Shown: positions 25,893 to 34,014, counted from the stretch's first letter. The stretch: 64,000 bases of DNA from Leptolyngbya sp. PCC 6406 (GCF_000332095.2 NZ_KI913949.1:4091882-4155881), one strand, 5' to 3'. Numbers and translations: made by a program. The notes: generated by a model not told the origin, from the letters alone.

Positions 25893-26402
25893 CTAAACGC
25901 TGACTTCACTCAGTTCCCGCAGGATGTAGTCAAAGGGCTCGCCTACAAAGCTAGCGTCCAGGATTCCAGCCGCTGCCACCTTCTCCTTGATCAGCTCTTT
26001 CATAATTTGAATGCCGACCACCGTGGGGGCAATGGGCACGCCCAAGGAGTTGTAGGTTTCTCTCAGACCCAGCAACACTCGTTCGTCAAGAACCGTGGCA
26101 TCTCCCGCCACTAGGGCATAGCTGCCGTAGCGTAGGTAATAGTCCATATCTCGGAGACAGGCCGCGTAGCGTCGAGTCGTATAGGCATTACCGCCCGGTC
26201 GAATCAACTCCGGCAACTGTTCAAAAAGCTTCGATCCCGCTGCCTTCACCAATTCCGCCGCATTGGCGCTGATGAGGGCTGCTGCCTGTACGCGGGCCGC
26301 CCCCGTATCAAAATAGGACTTGAGCCGCTCGATTGCCGTCTGGTCTAGATATCGTCCAGTGGAATCGTAATTGCGAATTAAAGTCGTGACTGCGTCCCGC
26401 AT
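25893..26402 (-). CDS. apcF: Allophycocyanin beta-18 subunit
   Basis: ApcF replaces one beta subunit in the terminal core trimers of the phycobilisome, next to ApcE, and helps pass energy to photosystem II. The 169-aa protein starts MRDAVTTLIRNYDSTGRYLD and ends RELSEVSV. Cys82 in RRYAACLRDMDYYLRY is the phycocyanobilin attachment site, and Asn72 in PGGNAYTTRR is the methylated asparagine position. The QLPELIRPGG segment and the extended C-terminus distinguish it from ApcB. The frame extends 16 codons upstream, but ATG 26402 gives the family start. It is monocistronic-looking, with other core genes not in the window. Confidence 0.93.
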   Translation of the reverse strand: MRDAVTTLIRNYDSTGRYLDQTAIERLKSYFDTGAARVQAAALISANAAELVKAAGSKLFEQLPELIRPGGNAYTTRRYAACLRDMDYYLRYGSYALVAGDATVLDERVLLGLRETYNSLGVPIAPTVVGIQIMKELIKEKVAAAGILDASFVGEPFDYILRELSEVSV

Positions 26403-26740
26403 GTGTTCCGCTTCTCCGCTTCTCCCAATCAGTCGAAAGCAGTTTATCACGGCGCTTCCTAGCCCTACTCGTCTTTCTGAGAAACGTGAAGCATACTGGG
26501 CTGTAATCGTTACAGTCCGAAATCTTCCGCAATACTTCCCCCGAACATCGAGGCCAAGGGATGGGTTCTAGGAGAGCAGGAATTGCCCCCCAGCGGTGCT
26601 TCCCTGGAGCGATTCCCCAGATTAAGGAGAGCGATGCGATCGCACTAGGCTGGTTGGAGACCATCACACTTCGGTCCCTGGGCTCCTCTTTCAAGCTCCA
26701 TCCGCACCGTCTGAATTCAGGATATCCCACCAGGTTTTTG

Positions 26741-26782
26741 GTATTTCCTGATACAAAAGCAGCGAACCCCTATTCATAGGAT
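26741..26782 (+). promoter_or_regulatory. NtcA-activated promoter of glnA
   Basis: GTA (26741-26743), eight bases, TAC (26752-26754) is a perfect GTAN8TAC NtcA box. Exactly 22 bases later comes TAGGAT (26777-26782), matching the TAN3T -10 element of class II NtcA promoters. The predicted start is near 26789, leaving a 5' leader of about 175 nt that includes a GGCTTC/GAAGCC hairpin near 26910-26930. The rest of 26403-26740 shows no gene. Confidence 0.9.
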
Positions 26783-26965
26783 AATTCAGACAATAAATTG
26801 CCTCAGGAGTTCTGAGTCATTGGAAGGCGTGCAATCTAGAGGGTTCCCGATGGCCATTTGTAGCAGCTAACTCACGACCCGTGAAGCAGCGATACAGGGC
26901 TTCGGAGCGAGAAGCCGTTCTAGGTTTTCCCCTCTGGACTTGGGAGACTGTATAAGGAGTATTTC

Positions 26966-28384
26966 ATGGCGACTGCTGAAGACATCTTAAAGAGAATTCA
27001 GGATGAAGGAATTCAACTCGTCGATCTGAAGTTTATTGATCTGCCTGGTATCTGGCAGCATTTGACTCTCCACATCAGCCAGATTGATGCCAGTAGCTTT
27101 ACCGATGGGGTTGCCTTTGACGGCTCCAGCATCCGAGGGTGGAAGGCCATTAACGAATCCGACATGATGATGGTGCCGGACCCTAACACCGCCTGGATCG
27201 ATCCTTTCATGAAGGAACCGACCCTAAGCATGATTTGCACCATCAAAGAGCCCCGCACCGGCCAGCTCTACGAGCGTTGTCCTCGGGCCGTAGCCACCAA
27301 GGCCATTGACTACTTGCAGGCCAGCGGCATTGGCGACACCGCCTTCTTTGGTCCAGAGGCAGAATTCTTTATCTTCGACGATGTTCGCTTTGACCAAAAC
27401 GAGCACTCCGCTTACTACTACGTGGACAGCGTTGAAGGGCGCTGGAACACTGGGCGTGTTGAAGAAGGTGGCAACCTAGCTTACAAACCCCGCTACAAAG
27501 AGGGCTATTTCCCCGTTGCCCCCACCGACACTTCTCAGGACATGCGCAGCGAAATGCTGCTGACAATGGCCTCCCTCGGAGTTCCCATTGAAAAGCACCA
27601 CCATGAGGTGGCCACGGGGGGCCAGTGCGAACTCGGCATCCGTTTTGGGGAGCTGATCCAAGCCGCTGACTGGCTGATGATCTACAAGTACTGCATCAAG
27701 AATGTGGCTAAGAAGTGGGGTAAGACCGTCACCTTCATGCCCAAGCCTCTGTTTAATGACAATGGTTCGGGGATGCACACCCACCAGTCCATCTGGAAAG
27801 ATGGACAACCTCTGATGGCAGGGGACAAGTACGCGGGTCTGAGCCAGACCGCCCTGTGGTACATCGGCGGCATTCTCAAGCACGCCCCTGCCCTACTGGC
27901 CTTCACCAATCCCACCACCAACTCCTACAAGCGCTTGGTACCCGGTTTTGAAGCGCCGGTGAACTTGGCCTACTCCCAGGGCAACCGCTCTGCCTCGGTG
28001 CGGATTCCCCTCTCTGGCGACAATCCCAAAGCGAAGCGTCTGGAGTTCCGCTGCCCCGATGCAACCTCTAACCCCTACTTGGCTTTTGCGGCGATGCTTT
28101 GCGCGGGTATCGATGGCATCAAGAACCAGATCGATCCGGGTGATCCCCTGGATGTGGACATCTACGACCTCAGCCCTGAGGAACTGGCGAAGATTCCTTC
28201 TACCCCTGGCTCTCTGTTGGATGCCCTGAAGGCGCTGGAGGAGGATCACGAATTCTTGGTCACAGGTGGCGTGTTTACCGAAGATTTCATCCAAAACTGG
28301 ATTGAGTACAAGCTGGACAACGAGGTTAACCCCATGCGCCTACGGCCCCACCCCTACGAGCTAGCCCTGTATTACGACTGCTAG
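26966..28384 (+). CDS. glnA: Glutamine synthetase type I
   Basis: GlnA condenses glutamate and ammonium with ATP and is the entry point of nitrogen assimilation; it forms cytosolic dodecamers. The 472-aa protein has every class I landmark: [11 protein letters not shown]-like start ([16 protein letters not shown]), [19 protein letters not shown], the [16 protein letters not shown] metal/glutamate region, [24 protein letters not shown] and [27 protein letters not shown] lies about nine bases before the ATG. Regulation is indicated by the NtcA promoter upstream; in cyanobacteria activity is further controlled by inactivating factors IF7/IF17, not present in this window. A strong terminator follows. 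Confidence 0.98.
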   Translation: MATAEDILKRIQDEGIQLVDLKFIDLPGIWQHLTLHISQIDASSFTDGVAFDGSSIRGWKAINESDMMMVPDPNTAWIDPFMKEPTLSMICTIKEPRTGQLYERCPRAVATKAIDYLQASGIGDTAFFGPEAEFFIFDDVRFDQNEHSAYYYVDSVEGRWNTGRVEEGGNLAYKPRYKEGYFPVAPTDTSQDMRSEMLLTMASLGVPIEKHHHEVATGGQCELGIRFGELIQAADWLMIYKYCIKNVAKKWGKTVTFMPKPLFNDNGSGMHTHQSIWKDGQPLMAGDKYAGLSQTALWYIGGILKHAPALLAFTNPTTNSYKRLVPGFEAPVNLAYSQGNRSASVRIPLSGDNPKAKRLEFRCPDATSNPYLAFAAMLCAGIDGIKNQIDPGDPLDVDIYDLSPEELAKIPSTPGSLLDALKALEEDHEFLVTGGVFTEDFIQNWIEYKLDNEVNPMRLRPHPYELALYYDC

Positions 28385-28440
28385 GGCAACCGCTTGGGTT
28401 AAGCAAGATAGCCATCCTCCCTCTGTGAACCTGTGGATCA

Positions 28441-28463
28441 GCCGCCTTCGGGCGGCTTTTTTT
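28441..28463 (+). terminator. Rho-independent terminator of glnA
   Basis: GCCGCC, loop TTCG and GGCGGC (28441-28456) form a 6-bp GC stem closed by a tetraloop, followed by a run of seven T (28457-28463), about 57 bases after the glnA stop. Confidence 0.93.
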
Positions 28464-28482
28464 GCCGTTTTTTGCCGCTAGT

Positions 28483-28620
28483 ACCGCAGGGCGTAAATCA
28501 GTCCACTATTGTCGCACCAGCCCAACTTTCTCCGGTCCCCTCTCCCCCTGGGAAAGGGCTAGGGGGAGGGGCCGAGTGTGCCACGATGGAACGGCCAGGG
28601 TATTTCCGCCGCCCAGTACT
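28483..28620. repeat. Dispersed repeat family A, copy 1
   Basis: About 138 bp, starting ACCGCAGGGCGTAAATCAGT and ending near TTTCCGCCGCCCAGTA. The centre can fold into a GTCCCCTCTCCCC / GGGGAGGGGCC hairpin. Related copies are at 40878-41004 and twice in tandem at 43832-44110. It is non-coding. With the glnA terminator it fills most of the gap to the methyltransferase gene. Confidence 0.85.
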
Positions 28621-28737
28621 AGTCTTTTCTGGGCTGCGATCGCGGATTTGCGATCGCGCCCCTGCTGCATGACCCCCTAATTTTCGTTACAATTCATCAC
28701 AACGACCCCACCTCATTAATTCACAGCACCCTTGATC

Positions 28738-29832
28738 ATGGCGGATACGTTAACCAAACTGGCCTATCAAACCTTTCAGGACGGCAAAAACTACTTTGGG
28801 TTAGGGCACAAGGCTCTGGCAACCCAGCTCCGTCTGTGGTTCAAGCCAGAGTTAAAGGTCAAGATTGAGGGCATCACCCCCGAACTTCTGGCGGAGATGA
28901 CCCGACGGCGGGACGAACTCCTCCAACGCGACTGGCAGGATGCAGAGGATGGCATCTATCCCGAATCCCTACTTTTCGATAACCCCTGGGAAGATTTTCT
29001 GCGCTATTACCCGGCCCTATGGCTAGACATGCCCAAGATTTGGGAGCGGGTGGAGCACAAGCAGTACCAGTCCTTTGATGACGACATCGATACCCGTCAC
29101 TTTCCCCAGTACTACCTCCAGAATTTCCACTACCAAACCGATGGCTACCTGAGTGACGACTCCGCCAACCTGTACGACCTCCAGGTAGAACTGCTCTTTA
29201 ACGGCACAGCGGATGCCATGCGGCGACGGGTGCTGGCCCCCCTCAAGTCCGGGCTGCAAGCGGTGAAAACCGCTAAGGCGGGCAGTCAGAGCGATGTGAT
29301 GGAGGTGACCAACGCCCACCAGATCAAGGTGCTGGATGTGGCCTGCGGCACCGGGCGCACCCTGAAGCTGCTGCGAGACACCTTCCCAGCAGCCTCTCTG
29401 TACGGGGTAGACCTGTCTCCGGCCTACCTCCGTAAGGCAAACCAACTCCTGAGCCAAGGGAGACAAACCCTGCCACAACTGATGCAGGGTCAAGGGGAGT
29501 CCTTGCCCTACCGGGACAACTATTTTGATGGCCTCACCTGTGTTTTCCTATTCCATGAGTTGCCGGGGCCAATCCGCCAACAAGTGATTGAGGAATGCTT
29601 CCGGGTGACAAAGCCGGGGGGACTCCTGGTGATCTGCGACTCGATCCAGCAGATCGATACCCCGGAACTTGAAGCGGTGATGGCTAGCTTCCCTGCAATT
29701 TTCCATGAGCCCTACTACCGGGACTATACCCAGGATGATCTGACGCAGCGTCTAGCGTCAGTGGGCTTTGAAGACATTACTACAGCAGTCCATTTCGTGA
29801 GCAAGTACTGGGTCGCCCATAAACCAACCTGA
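28738..29832 (+). CDS. Class I SAM-dependent methyltransferase with long N-terminal extension
   Basis: The C-terminal half holds a Rossmann methyltransferase domain: KVLDVACGTGRTLKLLRDTF (motif I, about residue 200), LYGVDLSPAYLRKANQLL, GQGESLPYRDNYFDGLTCVF and the post-I region CFRVTKPGGLLVICD. It resembles the Ubie/Methyltransf_11 group. The first 160 or so residues are a distinct, largely helical, aromatic-rich extension (FDDDIDTRHFPQYYLQNFHY) seen by me in cyanobacterial relatives and not assignable to a named domain. The substrate is unknown. ATG 28738 is preferred over the TTG two codons upstream. No operon partner. Confidence 0.85.
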   Translation: MADTLTKLAYQTFQDGKNYFGLGHKALATQLRLWFKPELKVKIEGITPELLAEMTRRRDELLQRDWQDAEDGIYPESLLFDNPWEDFLRYYPALWLDMPKIWERVEHKQYQSFDDDIDTRHFPQYYLQNFHYQTDGYLSDDSANLYDLQVELLFNGTADAMRRRVLAPLKSGLQAVKTAKAGSQSDVMEVTNAHQIKVLDVACGTGRTLKLLRDTFPAASLYGVDLSPAYLRKANQLLSQGRQTLPQLMQGQGESLPYRDNYFDGLTCVFLFHELPGPIRQQVIEECFRVTKPGGLLVICDSIQQIDTPELEAVMASFPAIFHEPYYRDYTQDDLTQRLASVGFEDITTAVHFVSKYWVAHKPT

Positions 29833-29864
29833 TTGTTTGCGCCTTCGTGAATGCCAATTTAATG

Positions 29865-29926
29865 ACACTTCGGCGAACAAGGGGCTTAAGCCCCTTGCCT
29901 GTCCTTAACCCGAGGGAGAACCGCTA
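29865..29926. repeat. Dispersed palindromic repeat family B, copy 1
   Basis: The core AAGGGGCTTAAGCCCCTT is a perfect 18-bp palindrome, preceded by ACACTTCGGCGAAC and followed by a TTAACCCGAG...GAACCGCTAT tail. Related copies are at 34015-34043 (split by an IS), 61951-62013 and, inverted, 63971-64000. The remainder of 29833-30146 shows no gene. Confidence 0.85.
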
Positions 29927-30146
29927 TCTCAACAGCGCCCAGACCCGGAGTAAATGATTGCAGATTGTTCCGTGGACTTTCTCCTAGCGGAAATTTGGCG
30001 CGAGCGCGGCTCAACCCCCACCACGAAGGTCTTCAGAAATTAAATGGGATCGCTATATAAGAAGATTGTTGAGTACACGGCTGACTGTTAGCGACATTCG
30101 ACCCTAATCGCACCTAGAACAGATACAAGATTTGGGCTGATGAAGT

Positions 30147-30755
30147 ATGGGCAACGTGCCAGGGACTAAAGGTTATGAAAAGGTTGCAGACAAATTTATT
30201 GAAGCTAGCCAAGCGCTGAACTTCAGCGAAGTAAACAGGAACTTCCTCAAGTTCATACTGTCCGTCGCGAGTTTCATACTGGATGCCGGAGCGGGGGTTG
30301 GTCAGAATGCGGCAGCGCTGGCGAGGCTCGGCCATTCGGTTGTTGCTATCGAACCGATGTCAGTATTCCTAGATGCAGCCCGCTCAACTTACCGAGGCAT
30401 TGGGGTGACTTGGGTCGAGGATAGCTTACCGTTGTTAAAGAAACTTGGTGATAGACCTAAGCAATTCAGTTTCATCCTAGTTGATGGAGTGTGGCACCAC
30501 CTTGAAAAGGATGAACGGGTTCAGGCTATGGCGCGATTTGCAACACTACTTTTGGACGATGGGGGAACTTGCGCAATATCGCTACGCCACGGACCGGCAG
30601 GCGCAGGAACGCACGTGTTCCCCACAGATGGTAGGAAGACGGCGGCACTGGCCAAACAATGCGGACTGGAAGTTGTGTTGCTTCTGGAGAATCAACCAAG
30701 CATCATGAAAAATAAAATTCGTGTCACATGGACACGAATAGTTGCTAGGAAGTGA
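30147..30755 (+). CDS. Class I SAM-dependent methyltransferase, possibly acquired
   Basis: The 202-aa protein has methyltransferase motif I as ILDAGAGVGQNAAALARLGH (about residue 48), an acidic ribose-binding end VVAIEPMSVFLDAAR, and the motif IV-like FSFILVDGVWHHLEKDERVQ. Then follow a LLLDDGGTCAISLRHGPA loop and a final beta strand. This is the fold of small-molecule methyltransferases; the substrate is unknown. Codon use and base composition are looser and more AT-rich than the flanking housekeeping genes, and the gene sits with an ACT-domain ORF in a short low-density island. It is followed by an attC-like inverted structure. Together these hint at horizontal transfer. Confidence 0.78.
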   Translation: MGNVPGTKGYEKVADKFIEASQALNFSEVNRNFLKFILSVASFILDAGAGVGQNAAALARLGHSVVAIEPMSVFLDAARSTYRGIGVTWVEDSLPLLKKLGDRPKQFSFILVDGVWHHLEKDERVQAMARFATLLLDDGGTCAISLRHGPAGAGTHVFPTDGRKTAALAKQCGLEVVLLLENQPSIMKNKIRVTWTRIVARK

Positions 30756-30795
30756 AGAGGCTGACAGCTTGGGAGCAGGTGGTGACGAACATATC

Positions 30796-30884
30796 GGATA
30801 ACAACCGCGCTGCCCTGGAACGAGCAACTTATGGTCGGCTGAGTGGTAAAGGTTATCTACCTCCAGTGAGCGCGAATGTTAGAC
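30796..30884 (+). other. attC-like imperfect inverted structure
   Basis: TAAC (30799-30802) with CGCGCT (30806-30811) pairs with AGCGCG (30869-30874) and GTTA (30878-30881), each pair separated by a 3-nt spacer as in attC sites. Inner CTGGA / TCCAG pairing continues the stem. The right end GTTAGAC fits GTTRRRY exactly; the left end fits RYYYAAC only in its AAC. The 83-nt span is within the attC range. No integrase is in the window. Confidence 0.35.
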
Positions 30885-31011
30885 GGGCGACTCGAAGTCA
30901 TTCAGAGAAGTTGGAAAGGGCTCCAAATTCCTTTCCCTGTTCCTTTCCCTGTCAGTGTTCAGGCAGATGTCCACATGGGAATGTTCGACCTTTATCCAAC
31001 GTTGAAAAAGT

Positions 31012-31413
31012 ATGAGCGGTGAACTAAATCTTCCGACACTTCTAAAACACATGCAGCCAGTGCGACATGGTGAGTACGCCTTTTGCGTTCTTGACGAGGA
31101 TACCTACAAGGCACTGCCTATGAGACCTCTTTGCACATTTCAGGAGCAGGAAGGTTTAACGGTTATTTTGGAGCAGGAAATTGCTGACCAGCTCAGCCTT
31201 CCGTACACCTACGTTGGCACGCTGATTACCTTAAATGTTCATTCCAGCTTAGATGCTGTCGGGTTTCTGGCGCGGATTACGAGCAAGCTTGCGAAGGCTG
31301 GGATCAGCCTCAACGCCTTCTCGCCGGTCTATCACGATCATATATTTGTTCGACCGCTAGAAGTTGAGCGTGCAATGCGTTTGTTGAGGGAGTTGAGTAA
31401 GGAAGTGCCATAG
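31012..31413 (+). CDS. ACT-domain-containing protein (COG3602-like)
   Basis: The 133-aa protein reads as a tandem of two small ACT-type folds: an N-terminal part (HGEYAFCVLDEDTYKALPMR, then GLTVILEQEIADQL) and a C-terminal part (YVGTLITLNVHSSLDAVGFLARITSKLAKAGISLN, then HIFVRPLEVERAMRLLREL). This matches a widespread family of stand-alone ACT proteins thought to bind amino acids or similar ligands. No regulated enzyme is adjacent. The ATG at 31012 lacks a clear Shine-Dalgarno sequence. It lies between an attC-like site and a structured, GC-poor downstream region, in the same possible acquired segment as the methyltransferase upstream. Confidence 0.85.
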   Translation: MSGELNLPTLLKHMQPVRHGEYAFCVLDEDTYKALPMRPLCTFQEQEGLTVILEQEIADQLSLPYTYVGTLITLNVHSSLDAVGFLARITSKLAKAGISLNAFSPVYHDHIFVRPLEVERAMRLLRELSKEVP

Positions 31414-31414
31414 G

Positions 31415-31539
31415 GTTTAACGTTATGCAGCTTAGGAATCTGCGGTCAAATAACGTACCGCTCAACCCGTTTTTTTTCCCGAGGGACAGCTCGATCTACG
31501 GGGACTTTAGTTTCACGCCAGTCCCTTAGTCCTCGGGAA
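31415..31539 (+). other. Two structured non-coding hairpin elements after ACT gene
   Basis: First hairpin: ACGTTAT (31420-31426) plus GCAG pairs with CTGC plus ATAACGT (31450-31456). Second: TTCCCGAGG...AC (31476-31487) pairs with GTCCTCGGGAA (31529-31539) around an inner GGGACT (31501-31506) / AGTCCC (31520-31525) stem. A run of eight T (31470-31477) separates them, so the first may be a terminator for the ACT gene. The rest of 31414-31727 shows no gene. Confidence 0.4.
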
Positions 31540-31727
31540 CGACAAAGCCGGAAGCGCATCTGTTCGCAGTCTGGGTAGAAAGTTATCCTAAAGCCTAAGT
31601 GCTGGAAGTGCTGGAACAATGACTTCTCAAGGCAAGGGTTCCAGCTATATGCGGTGAATTGGGCGGAGCCCTGGCCTAAGCTGCATACTAGATAGGCCGA
31701 TAGGTTAGACGGATCGCCGAAATCTCT

Positions 31728-32627
31728 ATGTATATTGCTCCTGGGTTTGAAATGCGATCGCAGGTAACCGCCCTAGGGACTATCGCCTATGGGGCTCCCC
31801 AGCCAGAACTTTGGCCCCTAAGGGAAGGGGAAGCAACAACACTGGTGTTTCTCCACGGGTTTGGGGCGGGGTCCTCTGCCTATGAGTGGTCCTTGGTGTA
31901 CCCCGCCTTTGCCGCAGACTACCGAGTGATTGCTCCAGATTTACCGGGCTGGGGACAATCGGATCACCCCGTGAGGGATTACCAAGCGGCGGACTACGAA
32001 GATGCGATCGCGGAATTTCTAGAAAAAGTCTGCCCCGAACCAGCCCTAGTGGTGGCCTCCTCCCTAACCGCCGCCCTGATGGTGCGAGTTGCCATTGCCC
32101 ATCCCGAATTAGTGCGTGGGTTAGTGCTCGTTACCCCTTCAGGTCTAGCGGACTTTGGCGAAGTCCTTGGCCCCACTTGGTTAGCCCCAATTCTGCGACT
32201 CCCCCTAGTGGATCGACTGCTGTACTGGAGTGCGATCGCCACCCGCGAGGGAGTGGCTCAATTTTTGCAAGCCCGCCAATTTGCCAATCCCCAGCGCCTA
32301 ACCCCAGAGATGGTGTCAGCCTACCTAGCCTCCGCCCAGCAACCCAATGCCGAATATGCAGCCCTATCCTTCGTGCGGGGCGATCTCAGTTTTGATCTAG
32401 CAGAGATTCTGCCCCAGTTAACCGTACCCACGGCAGTACTCTGGGGAGAGGCGGCCCAATTTACCCCCGTCGCCCTCGGAGAGCGCTTGATGGCCCTGAA
32501 TACCACGGCCATCAAGCGCTTTCAGATCCTGCCGGGGGTGGGGCTCACGCCTCAGTTAGAGCAGCCCGAAACCACCATTGCCCAGATTCGCCTGAGCCTC
32601 CAAGCTTTAGCCTTGACCCCTGTCTAG
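31728..32627 (+). CDS. Alpha/beta-hydrolase fold protein, catalytic residues apparently degenerate
   Basis: The 299-aa protein has the fold's landmarks: TTLVFLHGFGAGSSAYEWSL (oxyanion region), YRVIAPDLPGWGQSDHP and the strand-5 elbow ALVVASSLTAALMVR. Two of the usual triad positions look altered. The elbow reads A-S-S-L-T instead of G-x-S-x-G. The usual GHxPxxExPE ending is GVGLTPQLEQPE, with no histidine. The acid position region is WGEAAQFTP. It may thus be a non-catalytic or altered relative, similar to plant/cyanobacterial chloroplast-type hydrolases. Residue alignment is by eye. A second start (MRSQ) lies eight codons in. The gene ends inside a perfect 15-bp inverted repeat. Confidence 0.8.
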   Translation: MYIAPGFEMRSQVTALGTIAYGAPQPELWPLREGEATTLVFLHGFGAGSSAYEWSLVYPAFAADYRVIAPDLPGWGQSDHPVRDYQAADYEDAIAEFLEKVCPEPALVVASSLTAALMVRVAIAHPELVRGLVLVTPSGLADFGEVLGPTWLAPILRLPLVDRLLYWSAIATREGVAQFLQARQFANPQRLTPEMVSAYLASAQQPNAEYAALSFVRGDLSFDLAEILPQLTVPTAVLWGEAAQFTPVALGERLMALNTTAIKRFQILPGVGLTPQLEQPETTIAQIRLSLQALALTPV

Positions 32628-32641
32628 GCTAAAGCTTGGAG
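32598..32641 (+). terminator. Perfect 15-bp inverted repeat over the hydrolase stop codon
   Basis: CTCCAAGCTTTAGCC (32598-32612) pairs with GGCTAAAGCTTGGAG (32627-32641) across a 14-nt loop that contains most of the stop codon region. No T-run follows, so termination is uncertain; mRNA 3'-end protection is another possibility. Confidence 0.55.
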
Positions 32642-32763
32642 TATTCCAGCTAAACAATCATTACCTTGGGTCGATACCTTGGGTCGATAACCTCTGCTGC
32701 CCTAGGGGTTGCGCCCCTGGATGGTCGAGGAAAATCCAGGACAAGTATTTAGCTGGAACACGC

Positions 32764-33102
32764 TTAAGCCGGTTGCAGGCTGTCCATAGGCTCCACCACC
32801 AGAACGGTGCTGTAGCGCCGCCCTACCACCCGCACCGAAGTGCCAATAGGTAGGGGGACCGCCGGTAACCCCATCTGAGTCAGCTTGGTCGCGTCATAAC
32901 AGGCGCGCCAGCGAGATCCCTGGAATTTCACATGACCGAGTTTTCCCAGGGGAATCGGATCATCCACAATGGCGACCAGGACTCTGTCTTGCAGAGAAGT
33001 ATCGGGCCAATGACTAGGGACAAAGGCCAAGGTGTTTTCCAGAAGATGGCCGGTATCTTGATTTACGGGATCCCTGGGGAATAGGACTTTGAGTAGATTC
33101 AT
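32764..33102 (-). CDS. NfeD-like C-terminal (OB-fold) domain protein
   Basis: The 112-aa protein contains, in its second half, GKLGHVKFQGSRWRACYDAT followed by LPIGTSVRVVGRRYSTVLVV. This is the five-stranded OB-fold pattern of the NfeD C-terminal domain. No membrane helix or ClpP-like protease domain is present, so it is a short soluble form. NfeD domains are thought to partner with slipin/flotillin SPFH proteins; a slipin gene lies at 2343-3278 but not adjacent, so any link is inference. It is on the minus strand, isolated, after a repeat-free 130-bp gap from the hydrolase gene. Confidence 0.78.
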   Translation of the reverse strand: MNLLKVLFPRDPVNQDTGHLLENTLAFVPSHWPDTSLQDRVLVAIVDDPIPLGKLGHVKFQGSRWRACYDATKLTQMGLPAVPLPIGTSVRVVGRRYSTVLVVEPMDSLQPA

Positions 33103-33297
33103 GGGGCGTATCCTCCCTCAAATTGCAACTTGCGCGATCGCGGTGAGCCCGTAGCCCACCCCTGCCGAACGTGATGCTCCCTAATGGATCCTCAGGGGAA
33201 ATGGGTAAAGAATTATGCGTCTAGTAACCCTGATGGGGGGCAACCTATAGGGGATAGACGCGGGTGAAGCGGCTTCAGTTGCCTCTGGCGCGGTTCC

Positions 33298-33522
33298 CTA
33301 GAGAAACAACGCCAGGGTCAGGAGAAATCCCAGCCCCCCGATGAAGGCTGCACCTCCGGTTGCGGTTTGATCCTGGGCGGTTCTAGCGCCTTGAGGTTGG
33401 AGGTCGCGGCTAAAGTCGCAGTGGAGGCACTGGTAGAGCCCATCCTGGACACTGACCACGGCATGTTTGCCGCAGTTCGGGCATTCCATAAACGGGGTGG
33501 AAGGCAGTAGGGGAGTTTGCAT
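33298..33522 (-). CDS. Small zinc-ribbon protein with C-terminal membrane helix
   Basis: The 74-aa protein has two CxxC pairs, CPNCGKHAVVSV and YQCLHC, spaced as a rubredoxin-like zinc ribbon near residues 14-35. A polar linker and a C-terminal hydrophobic helix (GLGFLLTLALFL) follow. MECPNC at residue 12 is an alternative start. The family is not recognised beyond that; the topology suggests a tail-anchored metal-binding protein. Intact frame, no close operon partner; the divergent 2Fe-2S gene starts about 140 bp away. Confidence 0.68.
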   Translation of the reverse strand: MQTPLLPSTPFMECPNCGKHAVVSVQDGLYQCLHCDFSRDLQPQGARTAQDQTATGGAAFIGGLGFLLTLALFL

Positions 33523-33663
33523 GGCAGACTAGGGGTAGATGGCAGTCCAGCCGAGTCGCTGGTTCTATCCCTACTTTGGCCAAAGCCATCCGATGACACT
33601 AGGGGAGAAAGCTCAGAAAAACTCAGGCCCCCTCAGGAATTTTTCAGGAAGTCTTTCATCCCC

Positions 33664-34014
33664 ATGCCCTCCCCGTCTCAGCGCCACCTTGTCACCGTTT
33701 GCCAGCATCGTTCCTGTCAGCGCAATGGGTCGGAGGCAGTGCTAGCAGAATTTCAAAAACACGGAGCCCCCAACCTGATGGTGAGTGGGAGTGAGTGCCA
33801 GGGCCAATGTGGCTGTGGGCCAACGGTGCGGGTGATGTCTGACAACACCTGGTATTGCCAGGTCAAGCCGGCGGATGTCAGCACGATTGTGGAAGAGCAT
33901 TTGCAGGGGGGCAAGCCGGTGGAGCGGTTGCTCCACCCCCGCCTCCATCCCCGCAAGGACGCCTATGAGAGCTTAGCAGCCTACTACGCCAGCTTGGCTC
34001 CAGAGGAGTCCTGA
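33664..34014 (+). CDS. Thioredoxin-like (2Fe-2S) ferredoxin domain protein
   Basis: From ATG 33664 the 116-aa protein reads MPSPSQRHLVTVCQHRSCQR and then SECQGQCGCGPTVRV. Cysteines 13, 18, 45 and 49 match the four ligands of the thioredoxin-like 2Fe-2S ferredoxin family (NuoE/HoxE-like shethna type), with an additional Cys51. A C-terminal extension (about residues 80-116) is predicted helical. Such stand-alone proteins are common in cyanobacteria and are of unknown redox partner. The upstream frame is open to 33517, but that part has no resemblance to the family. The gene ends just before a repeat that carries an insertion sequence. Confidence 0.87.
   Translation: MPSPSQRHLVTVCQHRSCQRNGSEAVLAEFQKHGAPNLMVSGSECQGQCGCGPTVRVMSDNTWYCQVKPADVSTIVEEHLQGGKPVERLLHPRLHPRKDAYESLAAYYASLAPEES

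Noticed and set aside
26308-26730. 140-codon leftward frame upstream of and overlapping apcF
   Set aside because: Different frame from apcF, composition not protein-like, and it overlaps a well-defined apcF start.
26790-26965. Glutamine riboswitch (glnA motif) in the glnA leader
   Set aside because: The conserved core of the motif as I know it was not found; only a simple GGCTTC/GAAGCC hairpin is visible, so it is not called.
30752-31015. Rightward 87-codon frame between the methyltransferase and ACT genes
   Set aside because: No family resemblance, no ribosome site, and it overlaps the attC-like inverted structure.
31704-31710. Second attC right-end box GTTAGAC downstream of the ACT gene
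   Set aside because: The only matching left box (GTTTAAC at 31415) is nearly 300 bp away, too far for a normal attC, so a second site is not called.
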